Source: Qipengyuania citrea | GTDB taxonomy: Bacteria; Pseudomonadota; Alphaproteobacteria; Sphingomonadales; Sphingomonadaceae | Length of the DNA: 64,000 nucleotides | Reading direction: 5' to 3' | Assembly: GCF_024171405.1 (NCBI RefSeq) | Contig: NZ_JALJZT010000002.1 | Span: 620,001 to 684,000 of the forward strand | In this document: positions 1 through 8,285 of the stretch, piece after piece | Layout: the number at the start of each line of letters is the position of its first letter | Position numbering within the stretch: position 1 is the stretch's first letter | Notes under the pieces: model-generated | The model's input: only the letters and a program-made list of their open reading frames with translations | What the model was told of the DNA's origin: nothing | Database searches by the model: none | Program-made: the position numbers and the translations under genes

Positions 1-1987
1 CCTTGATGTCACTACGGCCCGCCTCCTTCAGCAGCCCGATCAGTTCGGGGATCAGCGTCTTGTGACCCGCCGCAAGGCTGCTCGCGCCGATGGCATCGAC
101 ATCCTTCTCCAGCGCCATGTCGCGGGTTTCCGCAGGCGTCTGGAACAGCGGGCCCGAAACGACCTCGAAGCCCATATCGCCAAAGGCGCTGGCGATGACA
201 TTGGCGCCGCGGTCGTGGCCGTCCTGCCCCATCTTCGCGACCATCAGCCGGGGCGCGCGGCCCAGGCGGCGCTCCACCGCTTTCACGCCTTCGACCACCT
301 GCTGGTAGCGATCATCCTCGGCATAGGCCCTGGAATAGATCCCGCGCACGGGTGTCGGCAGCGTGTCGTAGCGGCCATAGGCGTCTTCCATCGCCTGGCT
401 GATCTCGCCCAAGGTCGCATCGTGCCGCGCAGCCTCGACCGCCAATGCGAGCAGATTGCCTTCGCGCTGGGCCGCCCCGCGAGCCAGCGTGTCGAGCGCG
501 GCCTTGCAGGCGAATTCATCGCGTTTGGCGCGGACTTCCTGCAGCCGCGCGATCTGGCTCTGGCGCACCGCGTGATTGTCGATGTCGAGGGTGTCGATCT
601 CGTCCTCCGTCTCGCGGCGGTACTTGTTGACGCCCACGATCACCGTTTCGCCGCGATCGACGCTCGCCTGCTTGGCCGCGGCGGCGCTTTCGATCGCCGC
701 CTTGGGTTTGCCGCTGGCGACATATTCGGTCATCCCGCCCGCCGCCTCGACCTCGTCGAGCATGGCCTTGGCCTGTTCGACCAGCGCGGCGGTGAGGCTT
801 TCGATGTAATAGCTGCCGCCCAGCGGATCGGCGACATTGGTGATGCCGGTCTCCTCCTGGATCACCAGCTGCGTGTTGCGCGCGATGCGGGCGCTGAAAT
901 CGGTCGGCAGCGCGATCGCCTCGTCCAACGCGTTGGTGTGCAGCGACTGCGTTCCGCCCAGCACCGCCGCCATTGCTTCCACCGTGGTGCGGATGACGTT
1001 GTTGTAGGGGTCCTGCTCCTGCAGGCTCACGCCGCTGGTCTGGCAATGCGTGCGCAGCATCTTCGACTTGGGGTTCTGCGCCCCCAGCCCTTCCATGACA
1101 TCGTGCCACAGCGCGCGCGCGGCGCGCATCTTGGCGATCTCCATGAAGAAGTTCATGCCGATGCCCCAGAAGAAGGACAGGCGCGGCGCGAAGGCATCGA
1201 TATCGAGGCCCGCTTCCATCGCGCGCTTGGCGTATTCCTTGCCGTCGGCGATGGTGAAGGCCAGTTCCTGCACCGCGGTCGCCCCGGCTTCGTGCATGTG
1301 ATAGCCCGAAATCGAAATGCTGTTGAATTTCGGCATGTTGGCCGAAGTATATGCGATGATGTCCGAAACGATCCGCATGCTCGGTTCGGGCGGGTAGATA
1401 TAGGTGTTGCGGACCATGAACTCCTTGAGGATGTCGTTCTGGATGGTCCCGGCCAGCTTGTCCTGGGCGACGCCCTGCCGTTCGGCGGCAACGATGTAGA
1501 AGGCCAGAACGGGGATGACCGCGCCGTTCATCGTCATCGATACGCTCATCGTGTCGAGCGGGATCTGGTCGAACAGGATCTCCATGTCGCGCACGGTATC
1601 GATCGCGACGCCCGCCTTGCCGACATCGCCGACCACGCGCGGGTGATCGCTGTCATAGCCGCGGTGCGTGGCGAGATCGAATGCGACCGACAGACCCTTC
1701 TGCCCGGCGGCAAGGTTGCGGCGATAGAAGGCGTTCGATTCCTCTGCCGTGGAGAAGCCAGCGTACTGGCGGATGGTCCACGGGCGCCCGGTGTACATCG
1801 AGGCGTAGGGCCCGCGCGTGAACGGGGCGATCCCCGGCACCCCGGGATCGACCAGCGCGGCGGTGTCCTGCGACGTATACAGCGGCTTTACCGCGATCCC
1901 TTCGGGTGTGTGCCAGGTGAGATCGCGCCCCTTCACTTCCTTGTCGGCGAGGGGCTTCCAATCGTCATAAGTCGGCTTGTCGGTCAT
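1..1987 (-). CDS. scpA: methylmalonyl-CoA mutase, 3' end cut by window
   Basis: Adenosylcobalamin-dependent isomerase converting (R)-methylmalonyl-CoA to succinyl-CoA, the last step of propionate, odd-chain fatty acid and branched amino acid catabolism. The minus strand is open from ATG at 1987 ([10 protein letters not shown]) to the window edge, giving 662 residues. The family is usually about 710-730 aa, so only the C-terminal end is missing. The N-terminal two thirds is the substrate barrel. The B12-binding signature DGHDRG lies at about residues 588-593 (near base 225) and begins the cobalamin domain, so this single chain carries both domains. It lies downstream of pccB and mce on the same strand, as expected for one pathway. 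No cobalamin riboswitch was seen upstream. Confidence 0.96.
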   Translation of the reverse strand, partial: MTDKPTYDDWKPLADKEVKGRDLTWHTPEGIAVKPLYTSQDTAALVDPGVPGIAPFTRGPYASMYTGRPWTIRQYAGFSTAEESNAFYRRNLAAGQKGLSVAFDLATHRGYDSDHPRVVGDVGKAGVAIDTVRDMEILFDQIPLDTMSVSMTMNGAVIPVLAFYIVAAERQGVAQDKLAGTIQNDILKEFMVRNTYIYPPEPSMRIVSDIIAYTSANMPKFNSISISGYHMHEAGATAVQELAFTIADGKEYAKRAMEAGLDIDAFAPRLSFFWGIGMNFFMEIAKMRAARALWHDVMEGLGAQNPKSKMLRTHCQTSGVSLQEQDPYNNVIRTTVEAMAAVLGGTQSLHTNALDEAIALPTDFSARIARNTQLVIQEETGITNVADPLGGSYYIESLTAALVEQAKAMLDEVEAAGGMTEYVASGKPKAAIESAAAAKQASVDRGETVIVGVNKYRRETEDEIDTLDIDNHAVRQSQIARLQEVRAKRDEFACKAALDTLARGAAQREGNLLALAVEAARHDATLGEISQAMEDAYGRYDTLPTPVRGIYSRAYAEDDRYQQVVEGVKAVERRLGRAPRLMVAKMGQDGHDRGANVIASAFGDMGFEVVSGPLFQTPAETRDMALEKDVDAIGASSLAAGHKTLIPELIGLLKEAGRSDIK

Positions 1988-2055
1988 GCACGGTCCTAAA
2001 CCACAATCGTATGCACAGGAAAAGAGCGGGCGCGGTGCAAACCACCCTCCTTCCC

Positions 2056-2139
2056 CGTCACCCCCGCGAAGGCGGGGGTCCAGATAACCTTGCGATCGAT
2101 AGCCAAGGTAGATGGATTCCCGCCTTCGCGGGAATGACG
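2056..2139. repeat. REP-like palindromic repeat, family A copy 1
   Basis: An interspersed inverted repeat in the gap between the hydratase and mutase genes. The left arm is CGTCACCCCCGCGAAGGCGG and the right arm ends in CCGCCTTCGCGGGAATGACG. Each arm is itself palindromic around the CCCGC-GCGGG core, so it can fold as two hairpins or one long cruciform. A second copy lies at 3677-3761. Repeats of this type are common between genes in sphingomonads and may act as mRNA-stability or terminator-like structures. No target-site duplication was recognised. Confidence 0.85.
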
Positions 2140-2161
2140 ATGATTCTATTGCCGAGTGGCG

Positions 2162-2947
2162 CTACTCGCCCTTGAAGTCCGGCTTGCGCTTCTGGAGGAA
2201 GGCCATGCCGCCTTCCATCGCATCCTTGCTCGCGCCCGCCAGCCGCTGGCCCTCGGCTTCGGCCAGTAGTACTTCGGTGATGGTGCCGTCCAGCGCGGTG
2301 GCGATGTTCTTCTTCATCGTGGCGTAGGCCAGCGTCGGGCCATTGGCGAGCTTGTGCGCCAGCGCCCGGGCTTCGCCGATCAGCGCATCGTCATCGCAGG
2401 CCTTGTAGATCAGCCCCCAGTCCTCGGCTTGGTTCGCGCCGATCTTCTCGCCCAGCATCATCATCCGCGTGGCGCGCGCGCGGCCGATCGCGCGGCTGAG
2501 CAGCCAGGTCGACCCGCCATCGGGGACGAGGCCGATATTGACGAAGGCCTGGAGGAAATAGGCGCTCTTGCCCGCAAGCACGAAGTCGCCCGCCAGCGCG
2601 AGGCTGCAGCCGACGCCCGCGGCAGGGCCGTTGACCGCGCAGATCACGGGCACGTCGGCGCGCAGCACCTGGTTGATCGCCGGGTTGTAATGGTTCTGCA
2701 GGGCGCGGTGGCTGCCGCCCTTGTTCTGCAGCGCGCTGCCCTCGCCCCGCGCGGCGAGATCGGCGCCCGAGCAGAAACCCTTGCCCGCGCCGGTGATCAG
2801 CACAGCGCGGCTGTCACCCAGATCGTAGAAAGCCGCGCCGATTTCGTCCGCCATCTGCGGCGGCATCGCGTTCAGCCGGTCGGGCCGGTTGAGCGTGATG
2901 GTGGTCAGCGGGCCGTCTTTCTCGACGATGATGGTTTCGTAGCTCAC
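2162..2947 (-). CDS. enoyl-CoA hydratase/isomerase, PaaG-like
   Basis: A 261-residue crotonase-fold protein that acts on acyl-CoA thioesters in beta-oxidation or a related degradation route. The oxyanion-hole motifs are GFCSGADL (about 57-64) and NGPAAGVGCSLA (about 106-117). The stretch VPDGGSTWLL (about 141-150) carries an Asp where PaaG-type epoxyphenylacetyl-CoA isomerases have their catalytic Asp. The canonical two-Glu hydratase arrangement is less evident, so isomerase or PaaG-like activity is more likely than classical hydration. The gene sits between two copies of repeat A with a GST gene upstream, in the propionyl-CoA pathway cluster. The exact substrate is not known. Confidence 0.85.
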   Translation of the reverse strand: MSYETIIVEKDGPLTTITLNRPDRLNAMPPQMADEIGAAFYDLGDSRAVLITGAGKGFCSGADLAARGEGSALQNKGGSHRALQNHYNPAINQVLRADVPVICAVNGPAAGVGCSLALAGDFVLAGKSAYFLQAFVNIGLVPDGGSTWLLSRAIGRARATRMMMLGEKIGANQAEDWGLIYKACDDDALIGEARALAHKLANGPTLAYATMKKNIATALDGTITEVLLAEAEGQRLAGASKDAMEGGMAFLQKRKPDFKGE

Positions 2948-3032
2948 GCGTCTCTCCCAAAGGTTTCTTTTCGCTACCGACCTTGGCTGCGATGACGCCC
3001 GCGTGCAAGAGCCTTGCGTAGCGGGCCGGAAT

Positions 3033-3644
3033 TCAGGCGGCCGCGCTGGGACGTGCCGACACGCGCTCGTGCCATGCCGCCAGCCCCGAACATTCGCCGG
3101 GCATTTCGAGGCCGACGAATTTGGCGAAATCGATCGTGGTCAGCAGCAGGATATCCGCGGCGGAGAAATCGTCGCCGGCAAGGTGGTCGCCCGCGCCGAG
3201 CGATTCGTCGAAGAAGCGCATCGCCTCGGCCACCCGCGGCCGGTTGGCCTCGCCCCATTCCGCATTGCGGCCCGGAAGCGCGGCGGTGAAAGGATGCGTA
3301 TGCACCCACACCGCGCCCACCGGCGGCATGAGGATCATTTCGACCCGGCGGCACCACATCTCGATTTGGGCGATTTCGAGCGCGGTGGTGCCGAACAGCG
3401 GCGGCTCGGGATGCTCGGCTTCGAGGTACCGCATGATCGCGACGCTTTCGGCGATCACCGTGCCGTCATCGAGCTCGAGGATCGGCGTCTGCCCGCGCGG
3501 GTTCTTGGCGACGAAGTCCTCCGCCTTCTGCTCGCGCTTGGGGATCGAGACTTCCTTGCTCGGCAGCTCGATGCCCTTCTCGGCGGCGAAGATACGCACG
3601 CGGCGCGGATTGGGCGCCGGGTTCGGGCTGTCGTAGAATAGCAT
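3033..3644 (-). CDS. glutathione S-transferase family protein
   Basis: A 203-residue cytosolic GST. The N-terminal thioredoxin-like domain (about 1-80) starts MLFYDSPNPAPNPRRVRIF and has the cis-proline loop GQTPILELDDGT followed by ES, which binds the gamma-glutamyl end of glutathione. The all-helical C-terminal domain follows. The ATG at 3644 was chosen because it has the Shine-Dalgarno sequence GAGAGGAAC just upstream. The frame stays open for 25 more codons, but that extension runs into repeat A and encodes a low-complexity RLRGDDGKRRR stretch. The substrate is unknown. The position beside acyl-CoA genes suggests a housekeeping or detoxifying role only by context. Confidence 0.88.
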   Translation of the reverse strand: MLFYDSPNPAPNPRRVRIFAAEKGIELPSKEVSIPKREQKAEDFVAKNPRGQTPILELDDGTVIAESVAIMRYLEAEHPEPPLFGTTALEIAQIEMWCRRVEMILMPPVGAVWVHTHPFTAALPGRNAEWGEANRPRVAEAMRFFDESLGAGDHLAGDDFSAADILLLTTIDFAKFVGLEMPGECSGLAAWHERVSARPSAAA

Positions 3645-3676
3645 CGAAGTTCCTCTCATATTCCGCCGTCTTTTCC

Positions 3677-3761
3677 CGTCATCCCCGCGCAGGCGGGGAT
3701 CCAGATAACGGTCGTTCAATCTCGCCAGGTCAGCTGGACCCCCGCCTGCGCGGGGGTGACG
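3677..3761. repeat. REP-like palindromic repeat, family A copy 2
   Basis: Second copy of the repeat seen at 2056-2139. The left arm begins CGTCATCCCCGCGCAGGCGG and the right arm ends GCCTGCGCGGGGGTGACG. It carries the same CCAGATAAC motif after the left arm. The spacer between arms differs, but arm order and total length (about 84-85 bp) match copy 1. It lies between the GST start and the end of mce, so the GST/hydratase pair is bracketed by the two copies. Confidence 0.85.
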
Positions 3762-3800
3762 ATAAAGGTTGGTGGGGCGCGATCAGTTCTCCCACACCCC

Positions 3801-4250
3801 TCAGTTCGACCAGTGCGCGTCGTCCTTGGGCGTTTCCATGATCTCGGTCAGCTGGCCCATCATGTCCTTGGGGTGCAGGAAGAAGATCGGCGTGCCGTGC
3901 GCGCCGATGCGCGTGGGGCCGAGGATGCGCTTACCCATGTCCTCGAACCACTTACGCGCGTCCTCGATGTCCTCGACCTCGTAGCAGACATGATGCTGTC
4001 CCCCGGCGGGGTTCTTGGCGAGGAAACCGGTCAGCGTGGACTGCTCGCCCAGCGGCTCGATCAGCTCGATCTGCGTGCCATTGGTCCCGTTCTCGCCAGG
4101 CGTGTCGACGAAGCAGACCGTCACCCCCTGTTCCTCGAGATCGAACGGCTCATGCGTAATGCTCGCGCCCATGACATCGCGATAATAACGCAGCGATTCC
4201 GCAATCGAGGGCGTCGCGACGCCGATATGGTTGAGACGGCCGAGTTTCAT
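3801..4250 (-). CDS. mce: methylmalonyl-CoA epimerase
   Basis: A 149-residue vicinal-oxygen-chelate (glyoxalase-fold) protein that interconverts (S)- and (R)-methylmalonyl-CoA, linking propionyl-CoA carboxylase to the mutase. Metal ligands visible are His8 in LNHIGVA, the His in GQHHVCYEVED, and the C-terminal Glu in LTEIME. Two beta-alpha-beta repeats are recognisable. The start is ATG at 4250 (MKLGRLNHI). GGAGG lies 10 bases upstream, and the ATG overlaps the TGA of the preceding gene as ATGA. A TTG at 4259 is an alternative. Translational coupling to the upstream membrane gene is therefore likely. Confidence 0.93.
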   Translation of the reverse strand: MKLGRLNHIGVATPSIAESLRYYRDVMGASITHEPFDLEEQGVTVCFVDTPGENGTNGTQIELIEPLGEQSTLTGFLAKNPAGGQHHVCYEVEDIEDARKWFEDMGKRILGPTRIGAHGTPIFFLHPKDMMGQLTEIMETPKDDAHWSN

Positions 4251-4846
4251 TCTATCCAATCCTCCGAGGATGCTAACATCTCCTCTTTGCGGCCTTCCAT
4301 GACGTTAACGCAATCTGCGACTGCGTTAGTGCGAAATACAAGTGCCGCCCTCAAATAGCTGTAGCCCTCTCCAAAAGAAGCCAATTCCTCCACGTCGTTT
4401 GGTGATTCACCGCCTCGGGTATCTAACCAACTAAGAGCCTCGTTGATGCTCGAGTCCTCGAATTCAAACTTCTCCGCAAATCTTCGACATCTCTGGAACT
4501 GCTTTTCGAAGACCTTTGCTCCAGCAAGGATTTCCGATTTCGCCTCGTCCTCATCAATCTGGCTAACAGCTTTGAGTCCGAAAGCCCTCGCAGTCACGCA
4601 CATATCGAGAAGCATCTTCCGTCTCTCGTCGCGCAATTCTCTTTCTTTGAGATAGTGGAGGATCACTGCACCGGCTACAGCAATGAGAGCTCCTAAAAGG
4701 GCTCCGACAAACCTCGCGGCATCTCCAGCCGAGAAATTGAACCCAGAAGCCGAAATTACTCCGATCACCACGCCCGCAGCTAAGCCTAATGCGGTCCCCG
4801 CATTGACTATCGAAGACGTCAGAGCGCTATAAAGTCGCTTCACCAT
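4247..4846 (-). CDS. hypothetical membrane protein inserted between pccB and mce
   Basis: No family was recognised. The 199-residue product has two hydrophobic segments (about 17-36 and 44-66). A charged, possibly coiled-coil stretch starting KERELRDERRK and an acidic soluble C-terminal region (about 70-199) follow. The ATG directly follows the TAG of pccB with no gap, and its TGA overlaps the mce ATG, so it is wired into the operon. Base use differs from the neighbours: bases 4561-4620 are 32/60 G+C, against 40/60 for pccB bases 5041-5100. TCT, AAA, ATT and other AT-rich codons are frequent. This suggests late acquisition. No enzymatic motif is visible. An unrelated passenger function is as likely as a role in propionate metabolism. 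Confidence 0.7.
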   Translation of the reverse strand: MVKRLYSALTSSIVNAGTALGLAAGVVIGVISASGFNFSAGDAARFVGALLGALIAVAGAVILHYLKERELRDERRKMLLDMCVTARAFGLKAVSQIDEDEAKSEILAGAKVFEKQFQRCRRFAEKFEFEDSSINEALSWLDTRGGESPNDVEELASFGEGYSYLRAALVFRTNAVADCVNVMEGRKEEMLASSEDWIE

Positions 4847-6379
4847 CTAAAGCGGAATGTTGTCATGTTTCTTCCACGGGTTCTCGAGCTGCTTGGTTCG
4901 CAGCTTGCGTAGCCCCAGCGCAATCCGCTTGCGCGTGGAATGCGGGTAGATCACCTCGTCGATATAGCCGCGGCTTGCCGCGACGAAGGGGTTGGCGAAG
5001 CGGTCTTCGTATTCCTTGGTCTTCTCGGCGATCTTGTCGGGATTGTCGCGGTCCTGGCGGAAGATGATCTCCACCGCGCCCTTGGCGCCCATCACCGCGA
5101 TCTCGGCGGTCGGCCAGGCGTAGTTGAGGTCGCCGCGCAGGTGCTTGGAGGCCATCACGTCATAGGCGCCGCCATAGGCCTTGCGGGTGATCACGGTGAT
5201 CTTGGGCACGGTCGCCTCGGCATAGGCGAACAATAGCTTCGCGCCGTGCTTGATAATGCCGTTGTGTTCCTGGCTGGTGCCGGGGAGGAAGCCGGGCACG
5301 TCGACGAAGGTCAGGATCGGGATTTCGAAAGCATCGCAGAAGCGCACGAAACGCGCGGCTTTCTTCGATGAGTTGATGTCGAGCACGCCCGCGAGCACCA
5401 TCGGCTGGTTGGCGACCACGCCCACCGTGCGCCCCTCGACCCGGCCGAAGCCGCAGATGATGTTCGCCGCATGGCCCGGCTGCACTTCGAAGAAATCGCC
5501 TTCGTCCAGCGTCTTACGGATGACTTCGTGCATGTCGTAAGGCTGGTTGGCATTGTCGGGGATCAGCGTGTCGAGGCTCGGCTCCTCGCGGTCCCAGGCA
5601 TCGCTCGTCGGGCGCTCGGGCACGTCCTCGCGGTTGGACAGCGGCAGGTAATCGAAGAAATCGCGCGTCGCGAGCAGCGTCTCGATATCGTTCTCGAAGC
5701 TGTTGTCGGCGACCGAGGTCTTGGTCGTATGCGTCTTCGCGCCGCCCAGCTCTTCCTGCGTCACGACCTCATTGGTTACCGTCTTCACCACGTCGGGGCC
5801 GGTGACGAACATGTAGCTACTGTCTTCGACCATGAAGATGAAGTCGGTCATCGCCGGGCTGTAGACCGCCCCGCCCGCGCATGGCCCCATGATCAGGCTG
5901 ATCTGCGGCACCACGCCGCTGGCGAGCACGTTGCGCTGGAACACCTCGGCATAGCCGCCGAGGCTGGCGACGCCTTCCTGGATGCGCGCGCCGCCGCTGT
6001 CGTTGAGGCCGATTACCGGCGCGCCGACCTTCATCGCGGTGTCCATCACCTTGCAGATCTTCTCCGCATGGCGTTTCGACAGCGAGCCGCCGAAGACGGT
6101 GAAATCCTGGCTGAAGACATAGACCAGCCGGCCGTTGATCGTGCCCGACCCGGTGACCACGCCGTCGCCGGGGATCTTCTGGTCCTGCATGCCGAAATCG
6201 ACGCAGTCATGTTCGACATAGGTGTCGAGTTCCTCGAAGCTGCCTTCATCGAGCAATATATCGAGCCTCTCGCGCGCAGTCAGCTTGCCCTTGGCGTGCT
6301 GCGCGTCGATCCGCTTCTGCCCGCCGCCCATCTTGGCGGCATCGCGGCGGCGTTCCATTTCGGCGATATTGGCGGACAT
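4847..6379 (-). CDS. pccB: propionyl-CoA carboxylase beta subunit
   Basis: The 510-residue carboxyltransferase subunit moves CO2 from carboxybiotin to propionyl-CoA, giving (S)-methylmalonyl-CoA. Family signatures are GGARIQEGV (about 129-137) and [12 protein letters not shown] (about 165-176) in the N-terminal crotonase-like lobe. The C-terminal lobe has [20 protein letters not shown] and [11 protein letters not shown], which form acyl-CoA and biotin oxyanion sites. Length is normal. The product begins [20 protein letters not shown]. It heads the cluster containing mce and the mutase. The biotin-carrying alpha subunit is not in the window. Confidence 0.95.
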   Translation of the reverse strand: MSANIAEMERRRDAAKMGGGQKRIDAQHAKGKLTARERLDILLDEGSFEELDTYVEHDCVDFGMQDQKIPGDGVVTGSGTINGRLVYVFSQDFTVFGGSLSKRHAEKICKVMDTAMKVGAPVIGLNDSGGARIQEGVASLGGYAEVFQRNVLASGVVPQISLIMGPCAGGAVYSPAMTDFIFMVEDSSYMFVTGPDVVKTVTNEVVTQEELGGAKTHTTKTSVADNSFENDIETLLATRDFFDYLPLSNREDVPERPTSDAWDREEPSLDTLIPDNANQPYDMHEVIRKTLDEGDFFEVQPGHAANIICGFGRVEGRTVGVVANQPMVLAGVLDINSSKKAARFVRFCDAFEIPILTFVDVPGFLPGTSQEHNGIIKHGAKLLFAYAEATVPKITVITRKAYGGAYDVMASKHLRGDLNYAWPTAEIAVMGAKGAVEIIFRQDRDNPDKIAEKTKEYEDRFANPFVAASRGYIDEVIYPHSTRKRIALGLRKLRTKQLENPWKKHDNIPL

Positions 6380-6433
6380 GCTCTCTCCGTGAATAGGTTT
6401 TGATGTGCGACTAGTGCCAAGCGAGGCGCAAGG

Positions 6434-7192
6434 TCAATCGCGCGGCGCGCTTCTCTCGGCGCTGATGAGGAACTCGACATTGCCTTCGGGGCCGGTGATC
6501 GGGCTTTCCACGATGCCCTGTACGGTAAAGCCCAGTCCTTCGACCCAGTCGCACACTTCGCCGCAAACGCGGCGGTGCAGTGCGGGGTCGCTGACCACGC
6601 CCTTCTTGCCCACTTCCTCGCGCCCGACCTCGAATTGCGGCTTGATCAGCGCGACGAGGCGGCACTGCGGCGCTGCGATTTCGAGCGGGCGATCGAGTAC
6701 CTTGGCCAGCCCGATGAAGCTGGCATCGCACACCACCCAATCGCACGGCCGGTCGATCATGTCCGGCGTGAGGATGCGCGCGCTGGTCTGTTCGAGCACG
6801 GTGACGCGCTCGTCCTGCCGCAGTTTCCACGCCAGCTGGTTGGTCCCGCTGTCGACTGCGAAGACATGCTCCGCCCCGCCCTGCAGCAATACGTCGGTGA
6901 AGCCGCCGGTCGAACTGCCGATGTCCATTGCCACCGCGCCGCGCGGGTCGAGGTCGAAATGTTCGATCGCATGCGCCAGCTTGATCCCGCCGCGCGACAC
7001 CCAGGGGTGATCGCGCCCGCGCACGTCGAGCGCCGCGTCCATTGGCAATTGCTGGCCGGGCTTGGCCAGTTTCTGTTCGCCGCTGAACACCAGCCCCGCC
7101 ATGACCAGCGCCTGCGCGCGCGTCCGGCTCTCCACGAGCCCGCGGTCCACCAGCATTTGATCGAGGCGCATCTTTTTCGGCATTGGAAACAT
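6434..7192 (-). CDS. tlyA: TlyA-family 23S/16S rRNA 2'-O-methyltransferase
   Basis: A 252-residue S4 domain plus RrmJ/FtsJ-like methyltransferase. The S4 RNA-binding domain occupies about residues 8-65 (RLDQMLVDRGLVESRTRAQ). The SAM-binding motif is MDIGSSTGGFTD (about 89-100), and KPQFEVGR carries the catalytic-type Lys. Annotations as hemolysin A refer to this family. TlyA homologues methylate rRNA and affect capreomycin sensitivity. The start is uncertain among Met1, Met4 and Met8. A lipoprotein gene starts on the other strand 25 bases away, so the short gap must hold both promoters. Confidence 0.92.
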   Translation of the reverse strand: MFPMPKKMRLDQMLVDRGLVESRTRAQALVMAGLVFSGEQKLAKPGQQLPMDAALDVRGRDHPWVSRGGIKLAHAIEHFDLDPRGAVAMDIGSSTGGFTDVLLQGGAEHVFAVDSGTNQLAWKLRQDERVTVLEQTSARILTPDMIDRPCDWVVCDASFIGLAKVLDRPLEIAAPQCRLVALIKPQFEVGREEVGKKGVVSDPALHRRVCGEVCDWVEGLGFTVQGIVESPITGPEGNVEFLISAERSAPRD

Positions 7193-7217
7193 GCGCGTTA
7201 GCGATCATTGTGCAGGC

Positions 7218-7781
7218 ATGAAACCGATCTATTTGCATCTGGGTGGCGCGCTGGCGCTGAGCTTCACCATCGCCGCCTGCGTGCCCGCTCCGCAGCCGAC
7301 GCCCGCGCCCACGCCCGCACCGACGCCGGTTGCGACTACCCCGGCACCGCGGCCCCCGATGCCCGCGCCCGCCCCGGCAGAGAACTGGATCGACCGCCCG
7401 CAGACCGCCGGCAACTGGACCTATTCGGACCTCGGGGAGAATGCGCTCGCGCAATTTGTCGATAGCGGCGGCGCGCCTGCTTTCTCCTTGCTGTGCCTCG
7501 CCTCCGATGGGCAGGTCGGGCTGGTGCGGACTGCCATGTCGGGCGGCGCAGGCCAGATGATCATCCGGACCGAAACCGCCGACCGCGCGCTGCCCGCCCG
7601 CGCCTTCACTCCCGACAGCGCCGGGCGGCCCCGATCGATCGCCTATCTCGACGCGCGCGATCCGCTGCTCGATGCAATGGCGCTGACGCGCGGGCGATTC
7701 GCTGTGGAGACTTCGGGCTTATCCACACTTTACCTTCCGGCTTGGGCCGAGGTTACCCGCGTGATCGAGGAATGCCGCTGA
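7218..7781 (+). CDS. proline-rich predicted lipoprotein
   Basis: A 187-residue product with a lipoprotein signal peptide. MKPIYLHLGGALALSFTIAAC ends in a lipobox (I-A-A-C, Cys21). A low-complexity linker of alternating Pro, Ala and Thr covers about 22-55. A globular part rich in Ala, Asp and Leu follows (ENWIDRPQTAGNWTYSDLG onwards), ending in CR. No enzymatic motif was recognised. The upstream in-frame ATG at 7191 would add nine residues before the signal peptide, so 7218 is preferred. The product is probably anchored in an envelope membrane. It resembles short conserved sphingomonad lipoproteins, but the function is unknown. Confidence 0.75.
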   Translation: MKPIYLHLGGALALSFTIAACVPAPQPTPAPTPAPTPVATTPAPRPPMPAPAPAENWIDRPQTAGNWTYSDLGENALAQFVDSGGAPAFSLLCLASDGQVGLVRTAMSGGAGQMIIRTETADRALPARAFTPDSAGRPRSIAYLDARDPLLDAMALTRGRFAVETSGLSTLYLPAWAEVTRVIEECR

Positions 7782-7999
7782 GCGGAGTCGCAGGATCGGC
7801 AGCCTCCGGCACGACCGCGGCGAGCAGGCACAAAAATGGCCCGGAAACCGATCCGAGCCAGAAACGCCAATTCTGACGTGGGAAAACTTTTTTACAAGGG
7901 TTGTTTTAACCCTCTGGAAGACTCAAATATATCCACAAGATCAGCGGCGAAACGCGGTCTTGTTCCCCGGAGACGGGGTACTTTGGCTCTAAACAGCGC

Positions 8000-8014
8000 G
8001 AAAGGAGGTGATCC
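8000..8014 (+). promoter_or_regulatory. extreme Shine-Dalgarno sequence
   Basis: GAAAGGAGGTGATCC is the exact reverse complement of the conserved alphaproteobacterial 16S rRNA 3' tail (GGATCACCTCCTTTC), giving 14-15 contiguous pairs where ordinary sites in this window have 4-7. The GGAGG core is seven bases from the ATG at 8016, an ideal spacing. The 16S gene is not in the window, so the complement is taken from general knowledge of that tail. Confidence 0.8.
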
Positions 8015-8015
8015 G

Positions 8016-8072
8016 ATGTCTCATGGTTCAGCAGAGAGGTCGGCAAGTTTCCGCGCGGAGCACTATCGGTAA
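8016..8072 (+). CDS. 18-codon micro-ORF behind extreme SD
   Basis: ATG to TAA encodes MSHGSAERSASFRAEHYR, a small Arg/His/Ser-rich peptide. It has no Leu, Ile or Val codons, so it does not look like a classical attenuator leader for the downstream ilvE. The frame is open further upstream to about 7836, but that extension crosses the hairpins and has no ribosome site. The strong SD at 8000-8014 fixes the start. The function is unknown. The act of ribosome binding, rather than the peptide, may be what matters. Confidence 0.55.
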   Translation: MSHGSAERSASFRAEHYR

Positions 8073-8123
8073 AACCAAACCCTTAGAGGCTTCGTGAGCG
8101 GCACTTCCCGCCGCTGACCATGC

Positions 8124-8161
8124 GAAGGGCAGTTCCACCTACGGGCGTGGGGCTGCCCTTC
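8124..8161 (+). terminator. strong hairpin, probable terminator of the micro-ORF transcript
   Basis: A nine-bp perfect outer stem (GAAGGGCAG at 8124-8132 with CTGCCCTTC at 8153-8161) encloses a second CCAC/GTGG stem. The following bases are TCATTGTG, only a weak T-tract, so termination may be partial or the hairpin may protect the 3' end. Confidence 0.6.
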
Positions 8162-8285
8162 TCATTGTGTCGGGTCCAAACCGGACCGGTTTCCCGCCTT
8201 CGCCGCATCCCTCGGTTTTTGCCGGTGACAGGCCCCCATCAGACTCATCCTTGCCTCGCGCGCGCCTTCCGATTACCCGCGCTGC

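Larger units (their letters stand above)
7890..8161 (+). ncRNA. candidate small structured transcript with embedded micro-ORF
   Basis: The gap 7782-8285 between the lipoprotein gene and ilvE has no normal gene but dense RNA-like structure. A perfect hairpin at 7897-7913 (AGGGTT, loop GTTTT, AACCCT) is followed by a GNRA-type tetraloop hairpin, CCCCG-GAGA-CGGGG, near 7965-7978. Next come a near-complete anti-anti-Shine-Dalgarno sequence (8000-8014), an 18-codon ORF (8016-8072), a small hairpin AGCGG/CCGCT (8097-8115) and a strong terminal hairpin (8124-8161). The order resembles a discrete small mRNA or dual-function sRNA ending before ilvE. The 5' end shown is a guess; no convincing promoter could be fixed. 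The rest of the gap (7782-7889 and 8162-8285) shows nothing recognisable. Confidence 0.5.

Noticed and set aside
62..1999. 645-codon plus-strand open frame
   Set aside because: Antisense shadow of methylmalonyl-CoA mutase, caused by the high GC. The product is His/Arg/Ala-rich without motifs.
7836..8072. 78-codon open frame covering the micro-ORF and upstream hairpins
   Set aside because: It crosses structured RNA with no ribosome site at its start. The extreme SD points to the internal ATG at 8016.
7782..8285. Classical leucine/valine attenuator for ilvE
   Set aside because: The only well-placed leader-like ORF has no Leu, Ile or Val codons, and the terminal hairpin lies over 120 bp before ilvE.
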